Below, piece after piece: positions 32,771-45,396 of a stretch of DNA of 64,000 nucleotides. Made by a program: the position numbers and the translations under genes. The first letter of the stretch is position 1. The number at the start of each line of letters is the position of its first letter. The notes under the pieces are model-generated. The model did no database searches, was not told where the DNA came from, and was given only the letters and a program-made list of their open reading frames with translations. Origin of the DNA: Blastobasis lacticolella (Eukaryota; Arthropoda; Insecta; Lepidoptera; Blastobasidae); NCBI GenBank assembly GCA_905147135.1, contig LR990067.1, positions 248,001 to 312,000 of the forward strand. Reading direction: 5' to 3'.

Positions 32771-33782
32771 TTTACCCTTTTATTTACAATATTTCAAAGG
32801 TATGACAAACGACTTATGCGAGACACTGCTAACTGGATATTACTTAAGAGCAGTCCTTTTACATATTTAAGAAATTCATTTTGCCATATGATTCAATATT
32901 TGTACGTTGGTTTGTGTCCACGATTATTGTGCTTTGCAAGTTTTAGGCGATGGATAGTCAGTGAAATCATAAGGATAAAGGGGTAAGTCCTAGATATTTA
33001 AGATCTAGCGTTTGTCCAAATTAATTATTCTCGCAAGATAAATTTAAACTGATATCCAACTTGCATCTTTGTTTTAGCCTAACGACACGCCCTTTTATAT
33101 TTTGGAGGTAACGTTTTTTAAGAACCTAAACATTCACATCCCGGCTAAGCTGAGCTAGACCCGAGGTTTAGGCAGAGTTCCGAACGAAATAAAAACTCTC
33201 CTGGCGCCCTTTTTTTAGTTTTAAGTAGCCCTTAGAGTAGTTTGTAAGCTATTGCATGATAAGTAGTATTTTAGTTCATAGTATTTTCTTAGTGATTATA
33301 TTGCTTTATTTACGTAGAACATTTGTTTAATTTTTATATATATATACGCAAACAACCCGTAACAATGTTGACAATAATTTCACAGCTAATTTCACTGCTC
33401 CGACGCTCAAAAAACACTCGTGTTGTAGCTGCAAGTCGTTTTACAACACGGTATATAATTATCTTAGAATTTTTTTTCATTTTATCTGTTGCCCATAACA
33501 TCTACGATTCACGCATTTAGATTGCAGGCAACAAAACTGCAGAACCGCAGGTTAACTTCCATATGGTCATAGCCTCCTTCATCTACAAGCCATGCGCAGA
33601 AGTTTGACGTCGCTTTTTTTAATTTTAGTGTACCTGAAAATTACTGTAGAACTTTCTTCGCGGTCGTCGTCGTCTAATGTTATTAGTTATTTAAGTGATT
33701 GAGTATATGCATTAGTTAGATAATATGAAATTGGATAGATTCCTGTACTATTTACCTATCTACCTACTTGGATTATATCATA
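32771..33782. other. AT-rich spacer before the Helitron
   Basis: No gene or named repeat recognised. Confidence 0.4.
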
Positions 33783-36700
33783 CTAGCTGACCCGGCGAAC
33801 TTCGTACCGCCTAACAGACAATGAATGTCGTGTTACTTTTTAGCTGAACTAATTTAGGCTTTGATGAACGTAAAACAATGATAGAAAATAATAGATTTAT
33901 ATAGATAGAAACAAAAAAGTATTTTATTATGATGAATGATGATGAAAACATACATACAGAATGAGAATAAAAATAAAAAAAAATTAAAAATAATAATTAA
34001 GTACTTCAAACTCATGTCAGAAAAAAATGATTGAAAACTATGTTGTGCAGATTGGGAAAAAAAAAAACTCGGATTAATTCATTAATAGGATTTTCATTCA
34101 AGCACTTTGTGGTAAACGACATTCTTTGTTTTTTGGTCAGGCGCAAGAACAAATAAAGCGGATGGTTTGCCGACACGTGAGCATGCCACGTACAATTGAC
34201 CATGAGAAAAACATGCATTTTCTAGATTGAGGCCACAAATAGTCAAGGATTGGCCCTGTGATTTGTTGATCGTCATGGCGAAGGCAAGACGAATCGGGAA
34301 TTGAATTCGTTTAAACTCAAAGGGCATATCCGTTGGGATCATCGGAATCCTTGGAATAAGAACTTCCTCACCTTTAAATTTTCCTTTAAGTATCGACGCG
34401 TGAATCACATTGCTCATCAGTTTTCTTATCACCAAACGCGTTCCATTACACAGTTTTGGTTGGTTTAAATTTCTAAGCATGATGACTACCGAGCCAACTT
34501 TAAGTTTTAAATTGTGCGGTGGTAAACCAGGCACATCCAAGGAGTTTAAAAATTCAATTGGATAATTAGTGGCTTCTTCTTCGTATGTTACACAGTCGAT
34601 AGATTTGAATGAATACAGAGTACCTACGATTTGATTTTGAATTATTAAATTGAGGTCATCTACATCTTTATTTTTAGCGGCCAAAATTGCTCGCTCACTT
34701 AACCATTTAGTATTTTTGTGGTTAGCAATGATATCCGGGAATACTTTGTTGATAAGCTCGTCTTTTGATGATACGAAATTGCATAAATTTGGAGGAAATG
34801 AAATCAAACCGCTCGATTTGTCAACAGGAACACGGCCATTACCGATAGTCAGCAATTGCTTCGAGAAATCATCAGCAGATAGATCGTTCAACAATGCAAC
34901 TCTCATATTTACAGACAGTTGAAGTTTCTTTACATATCGCCACAGATTTGATGCTTTAAGGCAAGCGTTTATTTCGTCGGCAGCAGTAGATCTTGGAATG
35001 ACTGGTAGTGTTTGCCGGAAATCGCCAGATAATAAAATCATTGCACCACCAAAACATCTCGAGTCATTGCGCAGATCTTTTAATGTTCGGTCTAGTGCTT
35101 CCAATGCGCGTTTGTGCGCTATTGTGCATTCGTCCCATATGATGATTTTTGATGCTACTAAAACTTTGGCCATTGCGGAGTGTTTCGAAATGTTACATGT
35201 CGGTTGTTCAGTAGTTTGAAGGTTTAATGGCAATTTTAACGCTGAGTGAGCCGTACGGCATCCGTCTAACAATGTGGTCGCTATTCCAGAAGAAGCAATT
35301 GCTACCGCAATTTCGGATCTCGCACGTACAGTGGCCAAAATCAATGACATGAGGAATGTCTTCCCAGTTCCACCGGGGGCATCCAAAAAAAATAAGCCGC
35401 CATGTCCATCATCAATTGCATTAATCAGTGTATCATAGACTTCCCTCTGCTTAGGATTCAACAGAGGTACATTCGTTTGAACTGATTGGATTAGTTCATG
35501 TGGATCATATTCACGTTCACGTTCCAATTCTCTATTAAATGCGTCATTCATTCCGCGATCTGGCGCTGGCATTCCTAACCTAACTAACAAACTGCCGCAC
35601 ATGAGGTAACACATATCTTCGATCAAGAGCAAAGTCTGGTTATGGATCTCCTCATTCACCTCAAGATCGGAATTTCTTGAGCTGACGCGAATTCGATGTA
35701 AAATATCTTCTGACATGTTATCTTTGTATTTGTTCCACAGGTCACGTGGGTTCGATGGGAAGCATGTTGAAATGATGATAGCAAATAATGTGCGTGTCTG
35801 ACTTGGAGATGCAGAAATAATTGCTTCAGCGATTGTCGTGTCCCAATGAGTATCGTTTTCAAGCAAATTTAGCTCTTGACATGCTGCACGAAATGTGGGG
35901 CACACGATACCATTAACAGTTCGTAGTGATTCAAATGATGTTGGCCCTCGAACATGTACCAGCAACAACCGCAAATAGAAACATTCATCATTATTCGGAT
36001 GAACTGTGTAAATACGACCAAGAGCATCAGTAGAACGCATATCTGGATGACCAGGAACTGCATCGCCTTGCTTCCGACGTTGAAATTTCTTCGATGTAGC
36101 GTTCCAAGTGTAATAACGTGGCATTTCTGAGTAAAGCAAAGTTCGTGCGAACGGATCGCTTTGACAAATCGCAAAGAAACTGGTCAGTGTTGTCGCTGGA
36201 GGTGTTTCGGCACGTTGAGCAGCATTCGACGCTGTGAAATATACTCTCTGACCGTTCTCTAGATGCACCCCCAAATGTAAAACAGTGGGATGACGTTCGT
36301 GAATAGGGAATGAAAATATACGCCAAATTGCTTCATTGCAGTTCACATATCTACCAACTTGATAGCGCGTGATTTCATCGTTGGTATTGGATGTTTGGAT
36401 ACCAAAAACCGCCATGTCGCTCCCTTTCGTGACATATTTGCAAATGTATTTAATTGACTTGACCGAATTGCAATACTCAACATTACAATGTGCTTTGAAT
36501 GTTTTGGAAAGAAGTGGCGAATATGGAACAATCCAACTGTTGTCAACTACGAAATCGTTTCCTTTCACTTTAGTTGTGATAGTTCTACCATTATCATCGG
36601 GCGATCGACGCCGATACAATGGATAACCATCGTTGCCTGTAATGGTCTCTGCCGTCAATTTTCGTGGATACCGTTTGGAACACTTGCCGTCGACCATGCA

Positions 36701-39596
36701 CGGTGATTGTCGGTTGATAGTGCCACACGGTCCATGAATCATATTCGTGATTACAACATCATGTAGGTCTGGATCGGTTTCAGGAGCAGGAATCTCCGCA
36801 CATATGATGTCATCTATTTGATCTGGCCGAATTCTTTCGACTAACCAAATCAGAATGTGAGCATGCGGTAGGCCTCGTTTTTGCCATTCGATTGAATACA
36901 TCCAGCATCGAGTATTCCCAAAGACGTGTTGCTTAACAATGTAATTCATTAGTGACCGAATTTTTTGCCTGAAAACACGTGCGGTGATGTCGTGTCGATC
37001 ACTTGATGTTTGTCCGGGAAGCAGCAATTGAATAATTTCTATCCATTTCGGATTACATGTAAATGTAATGAATAGATCTGGCCGACCATAATGACGAACA
37101 TATGTCATTGCATCTTGCGCATATTCATGCAAATGACGCGGGCTACCTATGTATGTCGCCGGTAAAATAGTCAATCGACCAACATTTTCTGAATCTCCTT
37201 CTGTGCTAATTGCATCGCGTAAATGGATATACTCTTCCGAACGCAATTTAGCTTGATTCAACCGAATGAAAGTCAGGCGCTCCGTTTCGATTTTAACGTA
37301 CATGTCAACGCAATATTGTTGAAGCAGTCGACGAAATCGCAACAAATAATTGTCAGAATTTTCACGAATCATCAAACGATATGCGTAATAATTCATCGAA
37401 CTAACCTTCTTGGTAGTTTCCTCACCTGAAACAAATGCAGTAAAAATTGTATTTTAGAACCCGTAATAGGTTAACGACTCTTACAGCTACTCTCTACTAA
37501 ATTAGAAATTACAACTTTTTTTGAGTACTAAAAGCAAACAGAATAAAATGTATATCAAGTTAAAATGAAAACAACAATATTGATCTTACCATTCAATGGA
37601 TTAATCATTTTGATATTAAAGTGATATCCATCGTCTCCTTGCCAAAACATCAGCGGGTATTGTAACGCGTCATATGAACGGTGTGTTTCATATATTCTTT
37701 GTAGTTGCCCAGTATTGCGTCGTGTAAGTACAATATCACGTGTTTCCAAGTTTTCACCAACAATCAGGATTGCCACTTCATCGATTGTTGGAGCATTAAA
37801 TGTGCGTTCATGTGTTCCAGCTGGTCTTTTATCTGCTCTGATCACAACTTTATAGTCATCACTTGGCATGCGCTCTAAAGCAGTCTTGAACAGCCTGACC
37901 AATGCATGATGTCCATGAAGCATTTGCTGTAGATCTTGGAGAATTGCTCTTTTCGTAGCTGTGTTGATCCCTTGACGCCGGTCAAGTTGTTCTTCCATAT
38001 TGCCCATGAAGTATATTTGCAAGAATTTATGGTGTGCATCTTCTATAGGTTGCAATGCGCCAATGCGATGGCAAATCTGGCCTTGAATCTGTAAAGTCAA
38101 AACCATAGTTATAGTTAGATTTACAAACACTTTTTTTACAAACACTTTTTTTTTCAAATAATAACATGCCATTTTTATTTCAGAGACAAATACAGAAATC
38201 TAACAAACTACATTCCAGATTTTTTTTTACAATGATAGAAAATAAAGTTTTTAACGTAAATTACCTTAAATGTCGGATTATATCCGTGTTCTGCGATAAT
38301 TTCCGCCCCAAATGAAGTCATTTGGAAACAGACATTGTATTTTTGAGTGTTCGCTAGAAAATGTCGTGATTCTAGTGTTTCGCCATAAAGCAGGGAGCAC
38401 AATGGCTCTGGTGGCGCGACCAATAATGGCAATTTCACTTTACCACTAAGGCAGCACAAACCAGGCGTTTCACCAGCAAACTTCAATGCTCCACAATGCT
38501 GGCAAACAACGTCCATTGGACCAATGCAAACTAAACGATGCAAGCTGTAGTCGATGGTGCAATCATACAGAAACGCTGCTCGATTCAAATCTATACTTGA
38601 ACCATTTCTTCTTGCACTTCGAAGATTATTCCTCTGTTCATCTGTACGATAAGCTCGACGATTTCTCGTTTCTAACCTAGCCGTTTCACGGGCTGCCTCT
38701 CTTTGCTCTTGTGTTTGAGAAGCACGAATTACGGCCCTTCTTTGCTCCATACTAACGCGGCGCTGTTCTCGTGCAATTTCTCGTTCTCCATCAGATAATT
38801 GACTCGCGATATTCCGTTGCCTAATTGCATTACGGCTTCGCTGGGAAAGATTATATCTTCTAGGACGCGGCATTGTTATTAAAATGTGCACTCGCATAAA
38901 ATAAAACCACCAAATATAATAACAGTGCCTGAACTTTCGAGACATAGACAATAGCTCAAAGAGTATATAACCACTACGTATGAATAGCTTATCAAGAAAA
39001 ATCATAGACAACCTATAAAAAGACATTTACACTTTTGTTAACCTGTAGATTTTTTTTCCTTAATCTTATAACCTTTACCAACTGATTTTTTATTTCCTAA
39101 ATTCCGTTCCTTTCCGATGATTTTATGTTTTTACTGTAGAATAAATCTTAGGTATTATTTTCGGGAATTATAAATTAAATAATTAATAAATAATTTTCGA
39201 AAATTAATGTCTAAAACAAACAAATATAACAGTACCTGAACTTTGTAGACATTTTACAAAAAATAAATTTCTGAACGCACACATGATGTCTTCAGAAAAA
39301 AATAAAGTTGTGGCTTAAAGGTCTCAGCAACCAGGCCATAAGCTCCAAAAAAAAATTGACTATTGACTACACTATTTGACAGGATTGGACAACAAATGTT
39401 TGACATGTAATAAACAAATCAGCATCTATTGAAATGATTAAGTATTCATTACACATATCGAGTTTTCATTGTTTTTAAGATGTATTCTGCTATTCGGGAA
39501 GGAAACAAATCCAACAAATCAAAAACCATGGCAATCGGTCCAGCCGTTCTCGAGTTATAAGTGTTGTAACAAACACGACTTTCTTTTATATATAGA
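33783..39596 (-). mobile_element. Helitron, 5.8 kb, minus strand
   Basis: The 5' end on minus is TCTATATATAAAAGAAAGTC at 39,596, and the 3' end is GGGTCAGCTAG at 33,783 followed by T, as expected for the CTRR-3' end and T flank of Helitrons. A weak hairpin (GGCG..CGCC) lies ~11 bp before the CTAG. No target duplication, as expected. The base before the 5' TC is T rather than A, because that side is a duplication junction. It carries the gene at 34,094-38,873. Confidence 0.85.
34094..38873 (-). CDS. Helitron Rep-helicase, three exons, apparently intact
   Basis: Rolling-circle transposase-helicase that would nick, unwind and move the element. Exons on minus: 38,873-38,265, 38,088-37,590, 37,425-34,094, with introns of 176 and 164 bp bounded by GTAATT..TTTACAG and GTAAGA..GTTTCAG. 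The total is 4,440 nt, an exact multiple of three, giving 1,479 residues with no stop. Start MPRPRRYNLSQRSRNAIRQ. The N-terminal part is basic with a CQHCG..CC finger near residue 175. The HUH motif GLPHAHILIW is near 554-563, and the catalytic tyrosine pair in KYICKYVTKG near 696 and 700. Walker A GGTGKT is near 1,054, Walker B WDEC near 1,134, and the Pif1-type INKSQGQ is close to the end. The splice model reconstructs NPLNG-EETTKKVSSMNYY, the family's usual sequence there. Activity is not tested. Confidence 0.88.
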
Positions 39597-39597
39597 A

Positions 39598-40611
39598 TTC
39601 AAATCTATACTTGAACCATTTCTTCTTGCACTTCGAAGATTATTCCTCTGTTCATCTGTACGATAAGCTCGACGATTTCTCGTTTCTAACCTAGCCGTTT
39701 CACGGGCTGCCTCTCTTTGCTCTTGTGTTTGAGAAGCACGAATTACGGCCCTTCTTTGCTCCATACTAACGCGGCGCTGTTCTCGTGCAATTTCTCGTTC
39801 TCCATCAGATAATTGACTCGCGATATTCCGTTGCCTAATTGCATTACGGCTTCGCTGGGAAAGATTATATCTTCTAGGACGCGGCATTGTTATTAAAATG
39901 TGCACTCGCATAAAATAAAACCACCAAATATAATAACAGTGCCTGAACTTTCGAGACATAGACAATAGCTCAAAGAGTATATAACCACTACGTATGAATA
40001 GCTTATCAAGAAAAATCATAGACAACCTATAAAAAGACATTTACACTTTTGTTAACCTGTAGATTTTTTTTCCTTAATCTTATAACCTTTACCAACTGAT
40101 TTTTTATTTCCTAAATTCCGTTCCTTTCCGATGATTTTATGTTTTTACTGTAGAATAAATCTTAGGTATTATTTTCGGGAATTATAAATTAAATAATTAA
40201 TAAATAATTTTCGAAAATTAATGTCTAAAACAAACAAATATAACAGTACCTGAACTTTGTAGACATTTTACAAAAAATAAATTTCTGAACGCACACATGA
40301 TGTCTTCAGATAAAAATAAAGTTGTGGCTTAAAGGTCTCAGCAACCAGGCCATAAGCTCCAAAAAAAAAAATTGACTATTGACTACACTATTTGACAGGA
40401 TTGGACAACAAATGTTTGACATGTAATAAACAAATCAGCATCTATTGAAATGATTAAGTATTCATTACACATATCGAGTTTTCATTGTTTTTAAGATGTA
40501 TTCTGCTATTCGGGAAGGAAACAAATCCAACAAATCAAAAACCATGGCAATCGGTCCAGCCGTTCTCGAGTTATAAGTGTTGTAACAAACACGACTTTCT
40601 TTTATATATAT
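39598..40611 (-). repeat. Tandem duplication of the Helitron 5' kilobase
   Basis: Repeats 38,584-39,597 with a constant offset of 1,014 bp and only a few changes (an A-run length and one base near 40,311). It contains the 5' terminus, leader and first ~115 codons of the Rep-helicase exon 1, then breaks at SIDLN. Its outer end merges into a (TA)n run at 40,606-40,622, so the original TC terminus is lost. Confidence 0.9.
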
Positions 40612-40639
40612 ATATATATAAACACCTCTTTGCACACTT

Positions 40640-40884
40640 AGTTGATCCAGCCACGACCCCGTACATTGCTGACTCCGCCTTTTGCATCGAATAACTTGAA
40701 TCCAGTTGCGTATTTCTCGGGCAAAATGGCAACGTAGCATTCTATTATGCGACGTTGCCAAATGTATTCGTCGATAGTACCTATACTCGATAAATATTTT
40801 TTCAACAATTTCATGCAATAGTGGATCCGTAACGGCTAAATTTTTTAAATGCGCGAAGACTTTTTGGCTCCGAATATATTTCAA
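40640..40884 (-). other. Unrecognised minus-strand open frame
   Basis: Frame from about 40,881 reads KYIRSQKVFAHLKNLAVTDP, then LLHEIVEKIFIEYRYYRRIH and a Trp/Cys-containing end. It lacks an ATG and ends in the (TA)n tract at the Helitron copy. Composition looks protein-like. It could be a host exon or transposase fragment cut by the Helitron; no family recognised. Confidence 0.3.
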
Positions 40885-40889
40885 AAATC

Positions 40890-42090
40890 AATTAGTTTGT
40901 TGATCAATTTACATACTCGTACTTCCAGTAATACTTGTTTTGATCCGAATAGGTACCGATACCGTAACGGTAATCTAGATATTTTATATTCGCAATGCTC
41001 CATACATTGTAAGATCCGCCTCGGTTGTAAATTCAATCTACTCAAAGTAACATACCTACGTGTATTACAAAAATAATTTCACTTAGTCGCGTTATATTTT
41101 AGCGATTTAAAGCGCTGTTTTCTAATGATTTGTGGTAGGTACTGGAACGCGTTAGACACATGGAACGTAAATATTAGCGGCCGCAATTTCGAATTAGGTA
41201 GTTTGCGTTTCGTTCCAGCGTCATAGTTTGAATTTTTTACGCGGAAAAGGTTCTATTGGTTGTCATTTTTAAACTTGTTATTTCTATTTGTTCGAAATAA
41301 GGTTGTGAATCCTTGAATGGGTGTTTACTAAATTTATAGCTTCTCGTGACGGGGACTTTACAGTTTGTTTTCGCTTTCAAGCTGGCATTTTTTGAAACTG
41401 ATAATAATATATGCTCCCTTAGCAATTATTTGCATGTATTAACAAATCATAATAAAATACAGTGAATTAACTGCCCAATTCAATTAAGTTGGCTTAAGGG
41501 GCTGTCACTTACATTTAATTGTCAATTAAATCTGCTGTTGGTACGTTGCTGGCAATTTAAACTTCGTTAAAAAATGCATGAAGATGGAAATTAAGTAAAG
41601 TTAAAGAGTTACATTACCTTACCCTATTTTAAAAAAGCCCACTTGACTGTTAACACATTGCTATATAATCCTACACGTCGTTTCAACTATTCTAAAATAT
41701 TTATTATTTTTAGTTGAACTAGGTATCCATACCAAAGTTGCAGAAAAATTAAGGACCCTACCTGTTTTGTCGAAAGTCTGTCAATTTATGGTTTGTAATA
41801 TAAAGCAAAGTTTGGGTTTTGATTAATAGACATTTTCGTGTGTGACTTATACATAAATTGTGAATGTTGCGTGCTACCTAGTTATATTAAAAGCATGTTA
41901 GTATCTATAAGGCTTCAGGTTATTCAGAGATCTTTTTCGAGTTCCGGCTCTCGGCGCTTTTAAAAGCTTTACAAGTACAATGGAATAAAGTAATTACTCC
42001 CTAAAATACGTATTTAATGTTAATTCTGACAAATAGAAGCACTAACATTTAACTAGAAATTCCATAATTTACAACCATCCCAAAGGGATA
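40890..42090. other. AT-rich spacer
   Basis: No gene or element recognised over about 1.2 kb. Confidence 0.4.
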
Positions 42091-42091
42091 G

Positions 42092-42815
42092 TAAAGGATT
42101 CGATCCCAGGATAACGAATCTCGGGATTCCGGCCTCATTTTGATCCCGGGATTTTCGGGATAGGATTGAAATTGATTTCTTAAATTTATTCCTGAAATTA
42201 ATTGAAGAATTTCTTCAAGCACGAAGTGTTCCTTCTATTTCCATCGAGCCTGAAGACGCTTTAGCAGCCTCTGCACTTATTATGTGCAACAAACTAAAAC
42301 TAGATTGGAAACAAATCTTTATATCGATTCTTAAGCAAATCTTTAAAGAATCGTAAAATATTTTGCAAATCAAATACTTAAATAATAATTAGTGAATACA
42401 AATATAAAGTAGTTACTGTCAGGTCAACTTTATTTAAAAAAGGTACTGGTTTACATAATATTGATCTCTGTAGTTTTTAAGTTTTTGTTGACTTACCTTA
42501 ATGTCTTACTGAGTAAATTTTTTCACAACTTAATTTGCAATTTTATAGGTCTCATGTATTGTTAAAATGCGTGGTTCGTCGAAGTTTGATTTATAATCTT
42601 GTTTAATCGTTTTTATTTAAAACTTAAATTGCCAAAAGAAAATAATTTTTCTTTTGGCAATTTAAGTTTTATCGGATTTTGATATTGATTACTAACTTTT
42701 TTATTGCTATTTCCAATATAAGTTCAATCCTGGGACTGTCCCGGGATCCCGGGTTTGACTTTAGATAATCCCGGAATCCCGGAATTAGAAGAAAGGCCCG
42801 GGATTGAATCCTCTA
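42092..42815 (+). mobile_element. hAT-related element with dimerisation-domain remnant
   Basis: Ends TAAAGGATTCGATCCCAGG and, reversed, TAGAGGATTCAATCCCGGG form inverted repeats with further CCCGGGATCCCGGG and TCGGGATTCCGG subterminal motifs. At 42,206-42,300 the plus strand encodes EEFLQARSVPSISIEPEDA then LAASALIMCNKLKLD. This aligns with the hAT C-terminal pattern tSvPSE.aFS.aGlI...rn.L, though several consensus residues are changed. No 8-bp duplication is evident. A perfect 24-bp hairpin lies at 42,619-42,670. Deleted derivative. Confidence 0.6.
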
Positions 42816-43545
42816 GTCTCAACGCCCGCGCTGCTGCTGATGACAATAGCATCATACCAACCAGTATACGGTCAAATCATGCACGTACTTACTAACATAT
42901 CCACATACAGTCGCACTTTTCCCATACGAGTTAAGGGACTAGTCGCATGTGGTACTTAACTTAATAAACCCTTATAATTTTGGTAGGTACCTAATGGTTT
43001 TAACAAAACTAGTATATTTGTTTGGGGACGTCAGAATTTTGCTGGCATAGTGGTTCAGGCGTACGTATGCATTTCATTCCAAAGGTTGCAGGTTAAAATC
43101 CACGCATGTACCAATGACATTAATAGTACATTACTGCAGCGGCCAGCAACTAATCAATCCATCAATGCCTAGTTGTGGCCAAGGCTTGTATAGTACTTTT
43201 CTCAAACATTGCGCGGAATTTAAAAACACAATTTTACTTTTTAAGTTTAATGACGAATAACAAACAATAAAAATTTTTCATACGCCATAAGGTTCCTTTG
43301 TTTTTTTTTTCAATAAACAGCTTTCTATTTGCAAGCCAGTTCGAAATATAATTAAAAACCTTTTATTAGTTACCTCCTTGGTAGCCATGTTTCGAAGTAA
43401 AAGGTCATTTCATTTTTAAATTACAGGACAGATATGAGTTTACATAGTAATTTATTTGGCCGAAAAATACGACAGATATTGATTTTCATACAACTTAAGC
43501 CGGCCGCTGCCCGCATGTATCTGGCCAGTACGGCAATTTTGATTT
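42816..43545. other. Spacer, no gene recognised
   Basis: Mixed AT-rich sequence. Nothing is identified. Confidence 0.35.
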
Positions 43546-43932
43546 ATGCATGCCAGTAACTATCGATTACCCATACAGGCTATTCAAAAGTTACCTGTTG
43601 GCAGCAGACTTTTAGAAATTGAAAATAATTCAATAAACAAAGAAAATCCTATAGAAAAAGATTCTGAAAGTGAAATAACTGATTCATATGTTAACGAAAT
43701 TGAGAAAAGAAATAATGAAACTGATAGTGACACAGATAGCAAAGAAAATGAAACCAGTAAATGTGATTATATTAAGGACAAAAAAATCAAAACTTTCAAA
43801 AATAAAGAGAAACAAATAGAAGCAGAAATAAACGATAATATAATTGATGATAATGAAAGCGACAACAGTATAATCAATGAAGACAATAATAAAGAGAATG
43901 ATCACCAAAATAAAAGCGCTATATGTGAATAA
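43546..43932 (+). other. Low-complexity acidic open frame
   Basis: 128 codons from ATG: a short structured-looking start (MHASNYRLPIQAIQKLPVGS) followed by a long Asn/Glu/Asp/Lys-rich tail. AT-rich composition alone can produce such a frame, and the GAA/AAT/GAT codons dominate. No splice site or homologue is recognised. It may be part of a host exon or decayed element gene. Confidence 0.3.
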
Positions 43933-44501
43933 AGAAGTGAGAAAATAAGAAACAATAAGAAGAGTAAGTATGTTAAAGAAATACAACTATAGATAAAAAC
44001 AAAAAAGACAAAAAAAATAGTCCAAAGAAATAGTTAAAAAAGGAAAGAGTCCCGTCCAAAAAATAACAAGTATTGAGGTTTGATCTGGAGTCACGTTACT
44101 CCAGACTGATTTCTTGTGAGTTTTCCTTTTTCTAAGACAAGATTATCTACTACTTTCGAGAGGAGAGAAGAATTTGAAATACTAGCTAGACATTATTAAG
44201 TTACTGTAGCCAGTAATATAGTAGCCCAAACGTGCCAATGAGGAAGCCCTTAGCAAATGCTGCGCCCTGATTGGCCCATTTGAATTGGATCAACAACTGC
44301 TCATATGCCAAAAAGGTGGATTTGTATAAAAATCCCTTAATTATTATTATTACTCATCGTGACACTTATGGCTCCGAACGGAGCTACATATTTATGGTCA
44401 ACTGGCATCGGATCAACAAAAGACACCTGGATCAACAAGTGAAATTGGATCAACAAATTACTACCTATACGGCACGTCTGAGCCACAAAGTGCCCAAAGG
44501 T

Positions 44502-44504
44502 ATA

Positions 44505-44561
<57 letters not shown>

Positions 44562-44566
44562 TAGAG
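44502..44566. repeat. (TA)n microsatellite with adjoining GA-rich repeat
   Basis: About 30 TA dinucleotides, followed at 44,567-44,595 by AGAGATAGAGAAGAG-type repeats. Confidence 0.95.
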
Positions 44567-44595
44567 ATAGAGAAGAGAAGAGATAGAGATAGATT

Positions 44596-45325
44596 ACCCT
44601 ATTAATAACATAAATGCGAAAGTTTGAAAGGCTTGATGGAAGTTTGGATGGATGAATGTTACTTCGTCATGCAAAATTTACCCAACAGATTTAAATGAAA
44701 TTTTGCAGAAATGTAGCATATAACCCAGAATAGTATATAGGCTATATTTAATCCCATAATTATTTGTGGTTCCCGCGGGCGCGGGTCTGGAACATTATCC
44801 TACTAATACTATAAATGCGCAAGTTTGTGGGTATGTTTGTTACCTTTTCACGCCTAAACGGATCAACGGATTTGGATGAAATTTGGCAGTAATATAGCAT
44901 GTAACCCAGAACAGTATATAGGCTATAATTTATTCTCAAATTAAATGTGGTTTCTGCGGGCGCGGGCCTGGAACGTTATCCTACTAATACTATAAAGGCC
45001 TTGCCACATACAAAGCTCGGCGCGAGCGCGGCGTGAGCGCGGTGCGATATTTGCTAGGCAACCATCGCGCGGCGCGTTATTTGCTAGGCAACCATCGCGC
45101 GGCGCGATGGTTGCCTAGCAACTATCGCGCCGCGCGATGGTTGCCTAGCAAATAACGCGCCGCGCTCGCGCCGAGCTTTGTATGTGGCAAGGCCTTAAAT
45201 GCGAATGTTTGTGGGTATATTTGTTACCTCTTCACGCCTAAACGGATGAACGGATTTGGATGAAATTTTGTAGGTAGCCAGGTTACCGCCTGGATTAAAA
45301 CATAGGCTACTTTCTATTTAAAGTC
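44596..45325 (+). mobile_element. Three tandem family F units
   Basis: Units start at about 44,604, 44,797 and 44,978 with CTA(A/T)TAA(T/C)A(C/T)(T/A)ATAAATGCG. Each has GGAT(T/G)..GATGAAATTT(T/G)G and AACCCAGAA(T/C)AGTATATAGGC, and the first two end in GCGGGCGCGGG(T/C)CTGGAACGTTATC. The third is interrupted by a 200-bp palindromic MITE after TACTATAA and then finishes with ATAGGCTACTTTCTATTT. Confidence 0.75.
44996..45195. mobile_element. 200-bp foldback MITE, PIF/Harbinger-like
   Basis: The ends AGGCCTTGCCACATACAAAG and its exact reverse complement extend through GCTCGGCGCGAGCGCGGCG, making nearly the whole element palindromic. Flanked by TAA on both sides (44,993-44,995 and 45,196-45,198), fitting the 3-bp TWA duplication of PIF/Harbinger elements. 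Internally TTGCTAGGCAACCATCGCGC is repeated, also in inverted form. GC-rich inside an AT-rich host repeat. Confidence 0.8.
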
Positions 45326-45396
45326 TATAGGCAGCGCTGACCGCTTTTCATCAGGTGGCCCGCTTGCCTGTTTGCCTACCGTATGCCAAAAGCTAT
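45326..45396 (+). repeat. Family A 3'-end fragment
   Basis: TCTATAGGCAGCGCTGACCG, TCATCAGGTGGCCCGCTTGC and GCCTACCGTATGCC. Only the last ~70 bp. Confidence 0.7.

Noticed and set aside
34650..37429. Several plus-strand open frames of 65-90 codons
   Set aside because: Shadows of the intact Helitron gene on the opposite strand.
43684..43986. Hydrophobic minus-strand open frame
   Set aside because: Complement of an Asn/Glu/Lys-rich frame; the apparent membrane character is an artefact.
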